Positions 16,243-25,753 of a stretch of DNA of 64,000 nucleotides are shown here, one piece after another (the stretch's first letter is position 1; every line of letters starts with the position of its first letter). The DNA comes from Nitrincola salilacus. Lineage in GTDB: Bacteria; Pseudomonadota; Gammaproteobacteria; Pseudomonadales; Balneatricaceae. The DNA is taken from assembly GCF_046271865.1 (NCBI RefSeq), contig NZ_CP176580.1, positions 3,658,001 through 3,722,000 on the forward strand, in the 5' to 3' direction. The notes under the pieces are model-generated. The model was not told the DNA's origin and did not search any database. It worked only from the letters and a program-made list of their open reading frames with translations. A program made the translations under genes and the position numbers.

Positions 16243-17415
16243 TCAAAGGGACTCTACAGCCCATGCATCATCACGCAGTACGAGTTGTTTCTCGCCAGCG
16301 CCTGCCACCTCATCGGCATTCAGTGCCTGAACGACACGCTTACCCTGAGCACGCAGACTGGCGATCGCCTGATGCAGCGCATCATCGCGACCATAGGGTG
16401 CAAATATTGCTTTTTCCGGCTCCGGGCTCAGTCCAGTGATATTCACCAGAGTATTCAGATCAGTACTGAATCCGGTTGCAGGCCGTGCCCGGCCAAAATC
16501 CTGCCCTATCTCATCATAGCGCCCACCCTTGGCCAGCGCCTGCCCGAATGAGGGCGTGTAAGCCGCAAAAACCACACCTGTATGATAGTGGTAGCCACGC
16601 AACTCACCCAGGTCAAAGTAAAGCTTAACCTCAGGATAACGTTTGCCAAGCTCCTCAGCCAGAACCTGCAGATAATCGATCGCCTCAAGTTCCTGATGCG
16701 CACCGGCAAACAATTCACGGGCACGCTGCAAGGCATTGACCGTGCCATTCAAGCGAGGCAACGCTGACAGCTTCTGCTTCAGAGCAACAGGGAGATCCAG
16801 CGCATCAAGGTATTGATCCAGCTCAGGCAGGGCCTTGCGTTGCAGAATGTCGATAAAATCCTGCTTCTGATCTTCGTTGAGACCCGCCGCTTTCACCAGC
16901 GCAGTAAAAACACCGACATGACCGAGATCCACAGTGATTTCGCCCTGAACACCCAGTGTATTCAACGTCTCAAGCATCAGCGATATCACTTCGACATCAC
17001 TTTCAACCCCTGAGTGACCATATAGCTCAGCACCTGCCTGAAGCGGGTTGCGACTGGCCAGCATATTGGCGGGGTGAGTATGCAAAACAGTGCCGCAGTA
17101 ACACAAACGGCTAGGCCCCTTGGTACGCATACGATGAGCGTCGATACGCGCCACCTGCGGCGTGATATCAGCACGCACACCCAGCGTATGTCCACTGACC
17201 TGATCCGTGAGCTTGAAGGTATTCAGGTCCAGATCGTGCCCGGTGCCCGTCAACAACGACTCCAGATGCTCCACCAGCGGCGGCATCACCAGGTCATAGC
17301 CCCAGCTGTGATACAGATCCAGTAGCTTACGACGCAGCAGATCGACCTGACGCGCCTGTGGCGGCAACAGCTCTTTGATACCTTCAGGCAGCAACCACCT
17401 GTCAGTCAATGCCAT
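16243..17415 (-). CDS. hisZ: ATP phosphoribosyltransferase regulatory subunit HisZ
   Basis: 390 residues. A paralogue of histidyl-tRNA synthetase that activates the short-form HisG at the first step of histidine synthesis. The N-terminal region reads WLLPEGIKELLPPQARQVDLLRRKLLDLYHSWGYDLVMPP, and motif 2 is THPANMLASRNPLQAGAELYG. The usual HisRS anticodon-binding domain is missing. The GGRYDEIGQDFGRARPATGFS stretch is typical of HisZ. It lies between hflC and purA, the standard location in this group. Confidence 0.95.
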   Translation of the reverse strand: MALTDRWLLPEGIKELLPPQARQVDLLRRKLLDLYHSWGYDLVMPPLVEHLESLLTGTGHDLDLNTFKLTDQVSGHTLGVRADITPQVARIDAHRMRTKGPSRLCYCGTVLHTHPANMLASRNPLQAGAELYGHSGVESDVEVISLMLETLNTLGVQGEITVDLGHVGVFTALVKAAGLNEDQKQDFIDILQRKALPELDQYLDALDLPVALKQKLSALPRLNGTVNALQRARELFAGAHQELEAIDYLQVLAEELGKRYPEVKLYFDLGELRGYHYHTGVVFAAYTPSFGQALAKGGRYDEIGQDFGRARPATGFSTDLNTLVNITGLSPEPEKAIFAPYGRDDALHQAIASLRAQGKRVVQALNADEVAGAGEKQLVLRDDAWAVESL

Positions 17416-17505
17416 TCCAGACTCCCCTATCGACTGAACCGTACACAGCTTGAAATAGCTGTATCACGGCGCTTGTTCTCACATAAAAAGTACTTAAAAA
17501 GTCAC

Positions 17506-17530
17506 AAAAAAACCGGGTAACGACCCGGTT
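17506..17530 (-). terminator. Intrinsic terminator after hflC
   Basis: An 8-bp stem (AACCGGGT/ACCCGGTT, 17511-17530, four-base loop) is followed on the minus strand by a run of seven U. This is a strong rho-independent terminator ending the hfq-hflX-hflK-hflC transcript before hisZ. A second small hairpin (7 bp, 17551-17569) lies between it and the hflC stop. Confidence 0.9.
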
Positions 17531-17583
17531 GGCTGATCATACCACGAAAACAGGTGCTTTTGGCACCTGCTTTCGCTTTCGCT

Positions 17584-18513
17584 TTACCTTGTTGGCAACA
17601 GATTAGTGGCACCGGAGATGCCGCCATTTTGCGAACCATTCGCGACGCCTGTAGCGTCACGCAAGTAACGGAAGAAATCGCTGTTCGGCTCAAGCAACAT
17701 GACATCACCATTACCTGAGAAGGATTCACGATATGCCTGGAGACTACGGTGGAAGGAGTAAAACTCCGGATCCTGAGTATAGGCATTGGCATAGATGGCA
17801 GCTGCCTGCGCATCGCCCTCACCTCGCATGATCTCCGACTCACGATAAGCATTGGCCCGGATAACCGTGGTCTGCCTGTCAGCATCAGCACGAATACCTT
17901 CTGCCAGCTCGTTACCACGAGCACGCAGCTCTCGCGCCAGACGCAGACGTTCTGAACGCATACGATCATAAACGGATGCCGACACCTCGGATGGCAGGTC
18001 GATTCGCTTGATACGCACATCAAGTATCTCGATACCCAGCTCACGCTCAGAGACCGCACTCAGGGCTCGGTTAACCTGCATCATCACTTCCTCGCGCTCA
18101 CCTGACACCACCTGGTTCAGCGTACGCTCACCAAACTGGTTACGCAGACTGGTTTCAATTCGGCTAGCCAACAGATTGGAGGCCCGAATCTCTTCACCAG
18201 AAGTTGCCTCATAGTAGCGACCAACGTCTTTGATCCGCCATTTCACGAAGGAGTCAACGATCAGACGCTTGGCCTCCAACGTCAGGAACGCCTGAGGTCT
18301 GGAATCCATGGTCATGACACGCGCTTCAAACTTTTTCACTGTATTCACAAACGGAATCTTGAAGTGCAGACCCGGTGGAATATCCGGCTGAACCACCTCA
18401 CCGAAGCGAAGTTTAATACCACGCTCGGTTTCATCTACGATATACAGTGTCTCAGACGCCAGCCACACCAGGATCAGTGCGCCGACAAGAACAATTACAG
18501 AATTAGTTTTCAT
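17584..18513 (-). CDS. hflC: HflC, membrane modulator of FtsH protease
   Basis: 309 residues. An SPFH/prohibitin-family protein that with HflK forms a membrane cage around FtsH and tunes its proteolysis. One N-terminal membrane segment (VIVLVGALILVWLASETLYIV) is followed by the band-7 domain (DETERGIKLRFGEV...), ending in a coiled helix (RAYRESEIMRGEGDAQAAAIYA). Its ATG overlaps the hflK stop as ATGA. A strong terminator follows. Confidence 0.95.
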   Translation of the reverse strand: MKTNSVIVLVGALILVWLASETLYIVDETERGIKLRFGEVVQPDIPPGLHFKIPFVNTVKKFEARVMTMDSRPQAFLTLEAKRLIVDSFVKWRIKDVGRYYEATSGEEIRASNLLASRIETSLRNQFGERTLNQVVSGEREEVMMQVNRALSAVSERELGIEILDVRIKRIDLPSEVSASVYDRMRSERLRLARELRARGNELAEGIRADADRQTTVIRANAYRESEIMRGEGDAQAAAIYANAYTQDPEFYSFHRSLQAYRESFSGNGDVMLLEPNSDFFRYLRDATGVANGSQNGGISGATNLLPTR

Positions 18514-19730
18514 GAGCGCCCCTCCCTCAGGCCACCAGTTGTAGACTGGCGCTGACGCAGTTGCTCAAGCACCTGATCAGAAATCTGTCTGACACTCTGA
18601 TCATCCATTCGCGCCGGCCGACCTGAGCTGTCGCGGTACTGGCCACGACCCTCCATCAGTTTATCCAGCGGCAGATACATCATGTTATTGCCACCCTCAA
18701 CATCGATAAGCACTTTGGGATTGCTTGCCAGTATCCCTTCCATGGTATCCAGATACAGACGCTCGCGTGTCACCTCTGGTGCCTGCTGATACTCATTCAT
18801 CAAAGCAAGGAATCGACTGGTTTCACCCGTTGCACTGGCTACGACCTGCTCACGATAAGCATTGGCTTCCTCCAGCACACGCTGCGCAAAACCACGAGCT
18901 TCTGGAACAATACCGTTGGCATAAGCCTCCGCTTCGTTCTTCACTCGCTGTTCATCCTCACGCGCCTTGATCACGTCATCGAATGCATCCTGCACCTGTG
19001 AAGGCGCCTGCGCATTTCGGACGTTGACGTTGGAGATACGGATGCCTGTGTTATAAGCGTCCATGTAGCTCTGCAAACGTGCGAGAACAGCCACCGCAAG
19101 AATTTCACGACCTTCAGTCAGAATGGAGTTCATCTCGGATGCACCCACCACCTGACGCAGCGCAGACTCGGAAGCATGCGCAAGACTCTCTTCAGGATTA
19201 CGGACACGGAGTCTGAACTTTTCAGGATCTTCAGCGACATACTGCACACTGATATCAACTTCGACGATATTCTCATCTTCCGTCAGCATCAATGCACGAT
19301 GATCGTGAATACGAACTCGTGTGATATTGATCTTGGCAACGTTATCAATCAACGGTGGATTCCACTGCAGACCGGGCGATACGATGCTGTGGAATTTACC
19401 CAGCCTGAGCACGACACCACGCTCCTGCTGATCAATCGTATAGAAGCCCATGGCTCCCCATACCAGCAACGCCAGAACGGCTGCGATACCGACCAGCGTG
19501 AAGCTGCCCATATGGCTGCCACCTGAACCGCCACCTGAGCCGCCACCCTTCTTGCCGTTACCACCGAACAGACCGCTCAGACGCTCCTGAACCTTCTGCA
19601 GTGCCTCATCCAGATCCGGCGGTCCCTGCTCCGGGCCACCGCCATTACCACCCTTTTTACCGCCGCGGCCGTTGTCGCCACCACTCCAGGGGTCATGGTT
19701 CTTGCCATTTCCACCAGGCTCGTTCCAGGC
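18510..19730 (-). CDS. hflK: HflK, membrane modulator of FtsH protease
   Basis: 406 residues from the ATG at 19730, giving MAWNEPGGNGKNHDPW as in E. coli HflK and with GGAGAG upstream. The N-terminus is Gly-rich and disordered (about 1-75). One membrane segment (FTLVGIAAVLALLVWGAMGFYTI) then leads to the band-7 domain (DQQERGVVLRLGKFHSIVSPGLQWNPP). An in-frame upstream ATG at 19751 is less likely. Coupled to hflC by ATGA; 75 bases downstream of hflX. Confidence 0.95.
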   Translation of the reverse strand, partial: AWNEPGGNGKNHDPWSGGDNGRGGKKGGNGGGPEQGPPDLDEALQKVQERLSGLFGGNGKKGGGSGGGSGGSHMGSFTLVGIAAVLALLVWGAMGFYTIDQQERGVVLRLGKFHSIVSPGLQWNPPLIDNVAKINITRVRIHDHRALMLTEDENIVEVDISVQYVAEDPEKFRLRVRNPEESLAHASESALRQVVGASEMNSILTEGREILAVAVLARLQSYMDAYNTGIRISNVNVRNAQAPSQVQDAFDDVIKAREDEQRVKNEAEAYANGIVPEARGFAQRVLEEANAYREQVVASATGETSRFLALMNEYQQAPEVTRERLYLDTMEGILASNPKVLIDVEGGNNMMYLPLDKLMEGRGQYRDSSGRPARMDDQSVRQISDQVLEQLRQRQSTTGGLREGRS

Positions 19731-19805
19731 CATAGTTCTCTCCGTATTCACACTACTTTGATTAAAATTACAAATACTCTACTACGAGCTGCCCTACCCA
19801 CCTAT

Positions 19806-21107
19806 TTAAAGGTCGACAACATGTGGCAGATAATGTTCAGCCTGCAGTTGCAGCCTACTCATGATCTGCATCAGATCCTTACGCTGCATTCTGACATCCA
19901 GCCTGATCTGCCCATCTTCCTCAATCTTTTCACCCACAACAGCACCGCGGGTGTAGAGCTGAGAGCGGAACTGACCTTCTGCTGGCGACAGAGTCAATTC
20001 ACCTTGAAACAACTCGGTGCTCAGACGCTCACTGACCGCTTGCAACAACAGATCCGTACCCGCACCTGTTACGGCTGATACCCAGACTCGGACGGGCACA
20101 CCGTCTTCATCACGATCGATTCTGGGCCCAATATCAGGCAGCAAGTCAATCTTGTTATAAACCAGCAACGCAGGCACCTCATCGGCACCTATCTCTGCCA
20201 GCACATGATTAACCTGCTCGATATGCCCCTGTCGCTCCTCATCAAAGGAGTCGATCACGTGCAGCAGCAGGGAGGCGTCAGAGGTTTCCTGCAGCGTTGC
20301 CCTGAATGCCTCGACCAACTTGTGTGGAAGATGGCGAATAAAACCAACGGTGTCAGCAAAAATAGCCGGACCGACATCATCCAACTCCAACTTACGCAGT
20401 GTTGGGTCCAGTGTCGCAAACAATTTGTCTGCTGCATAGACATCTGATGAGGTCAACTCATTGAACAGTGTGGATTTGCCGGCATTGGTATAGCCAACCA
20501 GCGAGATGGTCGGCACTTCGGCACGCTGCCTGGCTCGCCGCCCCTGATCGCGTTGTTTGCGCACTTTTTCAAGGCGTTTCTGAATGGCTTTGATACGCGC
20601 ACGCAGTAATCGTCGGTCGGTTTCCAGCTGAGTTTCACCCGGTCCACGTAGACCAATACCACCCTTCTGACGCTCAAGGTGAGTCCAGCCTCGTACGAGA
20701 CGTGTCGACATATGCTCAAGCTGCGCCAGTTCGACCTGAAGCTTACCTTCATGCGTTCTGGCGCGCTGTGCAAAGATATCCAGTATCAACCCGGTCCGAT
20801 CCAGTACACGACACTTAACTTCACGCTCAAGATTGCGCTCCTGCGCAGGTCTGAGGGCATGGTTAAATATCACCAGCTCGGCTTCATGCAGTCGAACAAG
20901 CTCCGACAGCTCTTCCACCTTACCTTTACCAAGAAAAAACTTGGCGCTAGGATCCGCCCGCGTTCCCTTAAGAAACACAACAGGGTCTGCGCCCGCTGAA
21001 AGAGCCAGCTCTTCAAGCTCTCTCGGATTTTCACTCTCGGCTTCTGATGCCATATCTATATGAACCAGGATCGCACGCTCTCCTGATTCGGGACGTTCAA
21101 AGAACAA
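19806..21107 (-). CDS. hflX: Ribosome-associated GTPase HflX
   Basis: 433 residues. HflX binds ribosomes and rescues or splits stalled 70S particles, notably in heat stress. The N-terminal HflX domain contains FLGKGKVEEL and FNHALRPAQERNLE. Then come GxGETQLETDRRLLR and a GTPase domain with G1 GYTNAGKSTLF, G3 DTVGFIRHLPHKLVEAFRATL and G4 NKID. It lies 8 bases after hfq, the conserved order in gammaproteobacteria. Confidence 0.96.
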   Translation of the reverse strand: MFFERPESGERAILVHIDMASEAESENPRELEELALSAGADPVVFLKGTRADPSAKFFLGKGKVEELSELVRLHEAELVIFNHALRPAQERNLEREVKCRVLDRTGLILDIFAQRARTHEGKLQVELAQLEHMSTRLVRGWTHLERQKGGIGLRGPGETQLETDRRLLRARIKAIQKRLEKVRKQRDQGRRARQRAEVPTISLVGYTNAGKSTLFNELTSSDVYAADKLFATLDPTLRKLELDDVGPAIFADTVGFIRHLPHKLVEAFRATLQETSDASLLLHVIDSFDEERQGHIEQVNHVLAEIGADEVPALLVYNKIDLLPDIGPRIDRDEDGVPVRVWVSAVTGAGTDLLLQAVSERLSTELFQGELTLSPAEGQFRSQLYTRGAVVGEKIEEDGQIRLDVRMQRKDLMQIMSRLQLQAEHYLPHVVDL

Positions 21108-21115
21108 TTAGCGAC

Positions 21116-21355
21116 TCACTCTTCGGGCTTTTCATCAGCTTGCGGTAACTTGACCGGGCGCGATGGAACAACCGTTGAAATTGCATGTTTGTAAACCATC
21201 TGACTGACGGTGTTTTTCAGCAGGATAACAAACTGATCAAATGATTCGATCTGCCCCTGCAACTTGATACCGTTAACCAGAAAAATAGAGACCGGAACAC
21301 GCTCCTTGCGTAGCACGTTAAGATAAGGGTCTTGTAAAGATTGCCCTTTTGACAT
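21116..21355 (-). CDS. hfq: RNA chaperone Hfq
   Basis: 79 residues. Hexameric Sm-like protein that pairs small RNAs with mRNAs. Sm1 is QDPYLNVLRKERVPVSIFLVNGIKLQG, and Sm2 is the YKHAISTVVPSRPV motif. The C-terminal tail is very short (LPQADEKPEE) compared with E. coli (102 aa) and close to the Pseudomonas type (82 aa). A strong GGAAGGAG precedes the ATG. It follows miaA by 129 bases, the classic order. Confidence 0.97.
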   Translation of the reverse strand: MSKGQSLQDPYLNVLRKERVPVSIFLVNGIKLQGQIESFDQFVILLKNTVSQMVYKHAISTVVPSRPVKLPQADEKPEE

Positions 21356-21484
21356 TGCAAACTCCTTCCCGTAAAAGATATTACATTATTGGTTATGTTA
21401 GGGTTTGGGCTGGCTGATCAATAGTGCACGCATCAGCCATTGGCTATGACGAGAGAGCTTGTGTTCGATCACACCAATCTTCAA

Positions 21485-22426
21485 CTATATAACGACTGTT
21501 TGGATCAACTTCAAGGCATGGGACAATTTATTATCCCTGCTACACTCAATCCTGTGTACATCTTCCCAGCTGCGTAACCAGGTAATCTGGCGTTTTGCCA
21601 GTTGCCGGGTTGCTACTATACCCTTATACCGCATTGCAGTGAAATCAGATCTTCCTTCAAAATAATCCCACATCTGTCGATAGCCAACACATCTAACCGA
21701 TGGCATCTGCGTTGTAAGATCACCGCGCCGCCATAAAGTTCTCACTTCTGATTCAAAATCCTGCGCGAGCATCTGATCAAAGCGTCGCTCTATCCGCTCA
21801 TGCAACCAGGCTCTGTCATCAGGCATCAGTGCCAGAGAGAGTATACGATAAGGAAGCGCCTGATGCTGCTGTTCTTCCCAATGGCGGGTCAAAGTCTTGC
21901 CGGTAAGGAGATAAACCTCCAGTGCCCGCTGCAATCTCTGTGAGTCATTAGGCTTCAGACGGCCAGCCGCGACCGGATCAACCTCAGCCAATTTTGCATG
22001 CATCGCTGGCCATCCCAGCGCTTCTGCTTCCTGCTCAAGCTGGCGGCGCAGATCGGCATCCGCAGCGGGCAGCGATGCCAGCCCCTGCTGCAACGCGTTG
22101 AAATACATCATGGTGCCACCCACCAACAGTGGAATCCGCCCAGCGGCAGTGATATCCGCCATTTCCGACAATGCATCGGAGCGGAATTCAGCTGCCGAAT
22201 AAGCCTCGGCAGGGTCGCGGATATCGATCAGACGGTGCGGATAACGCTTCAATGTCTCAGCATCTGGCTTGGCTGTGCCGATATCCATGCCACGATAGAT
22301 CATGGCAGAATCTACGCTGATCAATTCCACTGGCAGCCGATCCTGAAGCTGCATCGCCAGATCCGTTTTGCCTGATGCAGTCGGCCCCATCAGAAAAACA
22401 GCAGGGGGGCGATTATCCTGAGCCAT
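21485..22426 (-). CDS. miaA: tRNA dimethylallyltransferase MiaA
   Basis: 313 residues. Adds the dimethylallyl group to N6 of A37 in tRNAs reading UNN codons. The P-loop is GPTASGKTDLAM. Also visible are SVDSAMIYRGMDIGTAKP, GGTMMYFNAL and PSVRCVGYRQMWDYFEG. The start lies 5 bases after the mutL stop. The C-terminal part (TRQLAKRQITWLRSW) matches the tRNA-binding helix. Confidence 0.96.
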   Translation of the reverse strand: MAQDNRPPAVFLMGPTASGKTDLAMQLQDRLPVELISVDSAMIYRGMDIGTAKPDAETLKRYPHRLIDIRDPAEAYSAAEFRSDALSEMADITAAGRIPLLVGGTMMYFNALQQGLASLPAADADLRRQLEQEAEALGWPAMHAKLAEVDPVAAGRLKPNDSQRLQRALEVYLLTGKTLTRHWEEQQHQALPYRILSLALMPDDRAWLHERIERRFDQMLAQDFESEVRTLWRRGDLTTQMPSVRCVGYRQMWDYFEGRSDFTAMRYKGIVATRQLAKRQITWLRSWEDVHRIECSRDNKLSHALKLIQTVVI

Positions 22427-22431
22427 TCGGT

Positions 22432-24390
22432 TTACTGCCCCCGCATGAAGAGCTTATCCAGCTCATTCATCCCCAACTGAACCCAGGTCGGGCGCCCGTG
22501 GTTACACTGCCCGCTGCGCTCAGTCTGCTCCATATCGCGCAGCAGCGCATTCATTTCAGCCAGACTGAGCTGCCGATTGGCTCTCACCGCACCATGACAG
22601 GCCATGGTTCCCAGTAACTCATCGATATGCTGCTCTATACGACGACTTTCACCAAATACAATCATATCGGCCAGTACATCCCGAATCAGCTGAGCCACAT
22701 CTGCCTTACTCAGAAACACAGGTACCTGACGTACCACCAGGGTTTCATCACCCATGCGCTGCAGCTCAAACCCGAGGCGATGAAAAAGCTCAGGCTGCTG
22801 CTCTGCCAGATCCGCCTCACGTGAGCTGACTGCAACACTCAGCGGCACCAGCAGAGGCTGGCTGCGCAGGCGATCTTCGGCAAGGGAAATTTTCATCTTT
22901 TCATAGACAATGCGCTCATGTGCCGCATGCATATCGACCAGAACCAGACCCACCTCGTTCTGCGCCAGCACATACACGCCGTGCAATTGTGCTACAGCGA
23001 AACCCAGTGGCGGCACCTGCTCCGGGTCACTGGCGCCCATGGTTGTCATCGCTGGCGACAACTGAGATGACATCAGTGATGACGCCTGAGCAGCTCCAGG
23101 CGAGACTTCACCACCTGGCACCTCGGGATAGAGTCGACCATAACCACTTATCTGATCACGGACTGCTGATGAGCTCGGAGCACCGCTTTTCTGATAAGGA
23201 CTCTGATAAGAGTTCTGATATGAGCTCTGATAAAGCGGCATCCTCCGCTGCTCATAGTGATCCTGTGACGAAGCGTGCGCTCCAGGCATTGCCGCCTGCG
23301 CACCCGATGCCTGCTCGACACCTTGTGGCTGATGGGCTGCGAGATCATCACCGGGGCGCATATCAGCTATCGCACGATGCAGTGAGCGAAAAATAAAGTC
23401 ATGCACCAGGCGACTTTCGCGAAAGCGTACTTCATGCTTGGTCGGATGCACGTTGACATCCACCAGCGCAGGATCCAGCGTCAGATAGAGCACAAAAGCC
23501 GGATGTCGTCCCTGATAGAGCACATCCTGATAGGCCTGACGGACAGCATGAGTCACCACTTTGTCACGAATAATACGACCATTGACGAAGAAGTATTGCT
23601 GATCCGGTTGACTACGCGAATGTGTCGGCTGAGATACCCAGCCGAACAACCGCAGGCCAGAGGCCTCTGCCTGCATATCCAGCACCAGAGCATGCTCGAT
23701 GAAACTGGATCCCAGCAGCAACGAAAGACGCCTCTCCCGCTCCAGCTCACTGCTGGCTGGTCGCATCTGGTAAATCGCCTTGCCATTGTGTGAGAGCTGA
23801 AATCCGACATCGAAGCGACTCAGCGCAAGGCGCCTGACCACCTCTTCAAGATGCCGGTATTCGGTTTTTTCGGTGCGCAGAAATTTGCGTCGGGCAGGCG
23901 TGTTGAAAAAAAGATCACGCACTTCAACCGTTGTTCCCTGCCCATGCGGTGCTGGTGTCACTATTGTGGCCATGTCTCGCCCTTCGGCACGCACCTCCCA
24001 GCCGGAATCCTGATCTGACGTTTTGGACACCAGTTTGAGGCGTGAAACAGAACTGATACTGGCCAGAGCCTCACCTCTGAAACCAAGGCTGGCAACAGCT
24101 TCAAGATCTTCCAGAGCCTGAATTTTTGAGGTGGCATGGCGACTCAGTGCGAGCTCAAGATCTTCACGCGGGATACCGCGACCATCATCGCGAAGCCGTA
24201 ACAGTTTGATACCCCCCTGCTCGACATCCAGGTCGATGCGTGAAGCACCTGCGTCCAGACTGTTTTCCATCAATTCTTTGACAACTGATGCGGGGCGCTC
24301 GACAACTTCACCAGCCGCAATCTGGTTGGCCAGTTGCGGCGACAGTAGTTGAATTTTTGACATGACGCGGGTATTTCCAGTTGCCGACAT
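22432..24390 (-). CDS. mutL: DNA mismatch repair protein MutL, endonuclease type
   Basis: 652 residues. The N-terminal GHKL ATPase has NSLDAGASRIDL, DDGRGIP and GFRGEALASI. A low-complexity linker (about 345-440) is followed by the dimerisation domain. That domain has DMHAAHERIVYE (about 487), fitting the DQHA(X)2E(X)4E nicking motif, and later ACHGAVRAN and CNHGRP, which help bind metal. Pseudomonas MutL has this type and nicks DNA itself; E. coli MutL lacks it and uses MutH. The start at 24390 forms TGATG with the amidase stop; ATG at 24363 is an alternative. The linker holds four copies of a 12-base repeat. Confidence 0.95.
   Translation of the reverse strand: MSATGNTRVMSKIQLLSPQLANQIAAGEVVERPASVVKELMENSLDAGASRIDLDVEQGGIKLLRLRDDGRGIPREDLELALSRHATSKIQALEDLEAVASLGFRGEALASISSVSRLKLVSKTSDQDSGWEVRAEGRDMATIVTPAPHGQGTTVEVRDLFFNTPARRKFLRTEKTEYRHLEEVVRRLALSRFDVGFQLSHNGKAIYQMRPASSELERERRLSLLLGSSFIEHALVLDMQAEASGLRLFGWVSQPTHSRSQPDQQYFFVNGRIIRDKVVTHAVRQAYQDVLYQGRHPAFVLYLTLDPALVDVNVHPTKHEVRFRESRLVHDFIFRSLHRAIADMRPGDDLAAHQPQGVEQASGAQAAMPGAHASSQDHYEQRRMPLYQSSYQNSYQSPYQKSGAPSSSAVRDQISGYGRLYPEVPGGEVSPGAAQASSLMSSQLSPAMTTMGASDPEQVPPLGFAVAQLHGVYVLAQNEVGLVLVDMHAAHERIVYEKMKISLAEDRLRSQPLLVPLSVAVSSREADLAEQQPELFHRLGFELQRMGDETLVVRQVPVFLSKADVAQLIRDVLADMIVFGESRRIEQHIDELLGTMACHGAVRANRQLSLAEMNALLRDMEQTERSGQCNHGRPTWVQLGMNELDKLFMRGQ
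23190..23237 (-). repeat. 12-bp in-frame tandem repeat (4 units) in mutL
   Basis: Four 12-base units, starting at 23190, 23202, 23214 and 23226 and all beginning TCTGATA, encode a YQSS/YQNS/YQSP/YQKS run in the linker at about residues 385-400. Slippage would add or remove four residues without a frameshift. Confidence 0.88.
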
Positions 24391-25736
24391 CAGCTCGCCG
24401 GTATTCTCAACACCTGACCGACCCTGATACGGTCGCCAGAGATCTGATTCGCTTCACGCAATGCGCTGAGGCTGACGCCATTCTGAACGGCAATCAAAGA
24501 CAGTGTATCACCTCGTGAAACACGGTAGGTTCTGCTCGGACCACCTTGTGAACCCCCTTCATACTTGCGCTGAGCAATCCAGGTCCTGTCAGGCGGCTTC
24601 TGCCAGAAGTGTGCGGTGATACCTGAAAAAATCGCCACAGCCATACGCTTCTGATAGGCCGCAGTTTTCAGCTGGGCGGCCTCACTCGGATTCGTGATAA
24701 ATCCGGTTTCAACCAGAATTGACGGAATATCCGGTGATCGAAGCACTGCGAAGCCAGCCATTTCGACATTCTTTTTGTGCATGCGAGCAAACTGGCCGAT
24801 ATTACCGTGAATCTGTGCAGCCACCTGGCGGCTGTCGGTTCGACTGGCCGTCATGGACATATCCAGCAATACACTGGCGAGCACATCATCCTTGTCCTCA
24901 AGGCTGACACTACCCACACCACCGATCAGGTCAGCGCTGTTTTCACGACTGGCCAGCCACCGCCCCATTTCACTGCTTGCACCTCTTTCAGACAGCACCC
25001 ACACAGAGGCACCTCGTGCGGTTGGACTGTGCCAACCATCCGCATGGACAGATACAAACAGATCAGCATTGGACTTGCGTGCCAGGGCTGTTCGATCACG
25101 CAAGCTGACATAATAATCGCCATCTCGGATCATCACAGCCTGGTAGCCAGGCTCTGCATCAATCAGTTTTTTGAGCTCGCGCCCGATCGCCAGCACGACA
25201 TCCTTTTCTCGTAGCTTCCCGGACCCGATAGCGCCAGGGTCTTCACCACCATGCCCGGGATCTATTGCGATGATAATATCGCGAACCTGATCCGGGGCAA
25301 CATTGGGAGTCACCACACGACTTGGCACATTGGCCGCCTGCCGAGGCTCAAGATCCACCACCAGCCTGTGGCCATACTGATCATTCGGTTTCAGATCAAA
25401 ACTTTTGGGCCGCACAGACTCACTGAGATCCAGAACGACTCGCACCGTGCCATTGGTCTGACTGTATCGAATACCCTGAACTGGGCTTTTTTCCAGCCCC
25501 AGATTATCCAGAGAGGCTTTGAAGGAGGCATTATCAATATCGATGACAATGCGTTCGGGATCACTCAATGTAAACAAACGATGCTCTACAGGGCCCGAAA
25601 GATCAAATACCAGACGCGTATTATCAGGTGCCAGCCAGGCTCGCACTGACTGGACATCAGCAGATGCAGACACCAGACTGCTTGCAAACAGCGCAATTAA
25701 TGTCAATATCCAGTATTTCAGGTTCAGCTTCTGCAT
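24390..25736 (-). CDS. amiB: N-acetylmuramoyl-L-alanine amidase (AmiB/AmiC type)
   Basis: 448 residues. Periplasmic enzyme that cleaves the peptide stem from peptidoglycan at division. It has a signal peptide (1-26), an AMIN domain (about 27-135) for septal targeting, Amidase_3 (about 155-375) with zinc ligands in IDPGHGGEDPGAIG and SVHADGWHSP, the catalytic glutamate in LVETGFITNPSE, and a C-terminal LysM (TYRVSRGDTLSLIAVQNGVS). The order tsaE-amidase-mutL is conserved. AmiB rather than AmiC is suggested by the LysM and by position. Confidence 0.93.
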   Translation of the reverse strand: MQKLNLKYWILTLIALFASSLVSASADVQSVRAWLAPDNTRLVFDLSGPVEHRLFTLSDPERIVIDIDNASFKASLDNLGLEKSPVQGIRYSQTNGTVRVVLDLSESVRPKSFDLKPNDQYGHRLVVDLEPRQAANVPSRVVTPNVAPDQVRDIIIAIDPGHGGEDPGAIGSGKLREKDVVLAIGRELKKLIDAEPGYQAVMIRDGDYYVSLRDRTALARKSNADLFVSVHADGWHSPTARGASVWVLSERGASSEMGRWLASRENSADLIGGVGSVSLEDKDDVLASVLLDMSMTASRTDSRQVAAQIHGNIGQFARMHKKNVEMAGFAVLRSPDIPSILVETGFITNPSEAAQLKTAAYQKRMAVAIFSGITAHFWQKPPDRTWIAQRKYEGGSQGGPSRTYRVSRGDTLSLIAVQNGVSLSALREANQISGDRIRVGQVLRIPAS

Positions 25737-25753
25737 CTTTTACTCAGGCTCAC

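Noticed and set aside
17502..18059. A 185-residue minus-strand frame crossing the hflC end
   Set aside because: Overlaps hflC in another frame and runs through its terminator.
21411..21439. 8-bp hairpin upstream of hfq, considered as terminator or regulatory RNA
   Set aside because: No U-run and no clear start; too little support for a named feature.
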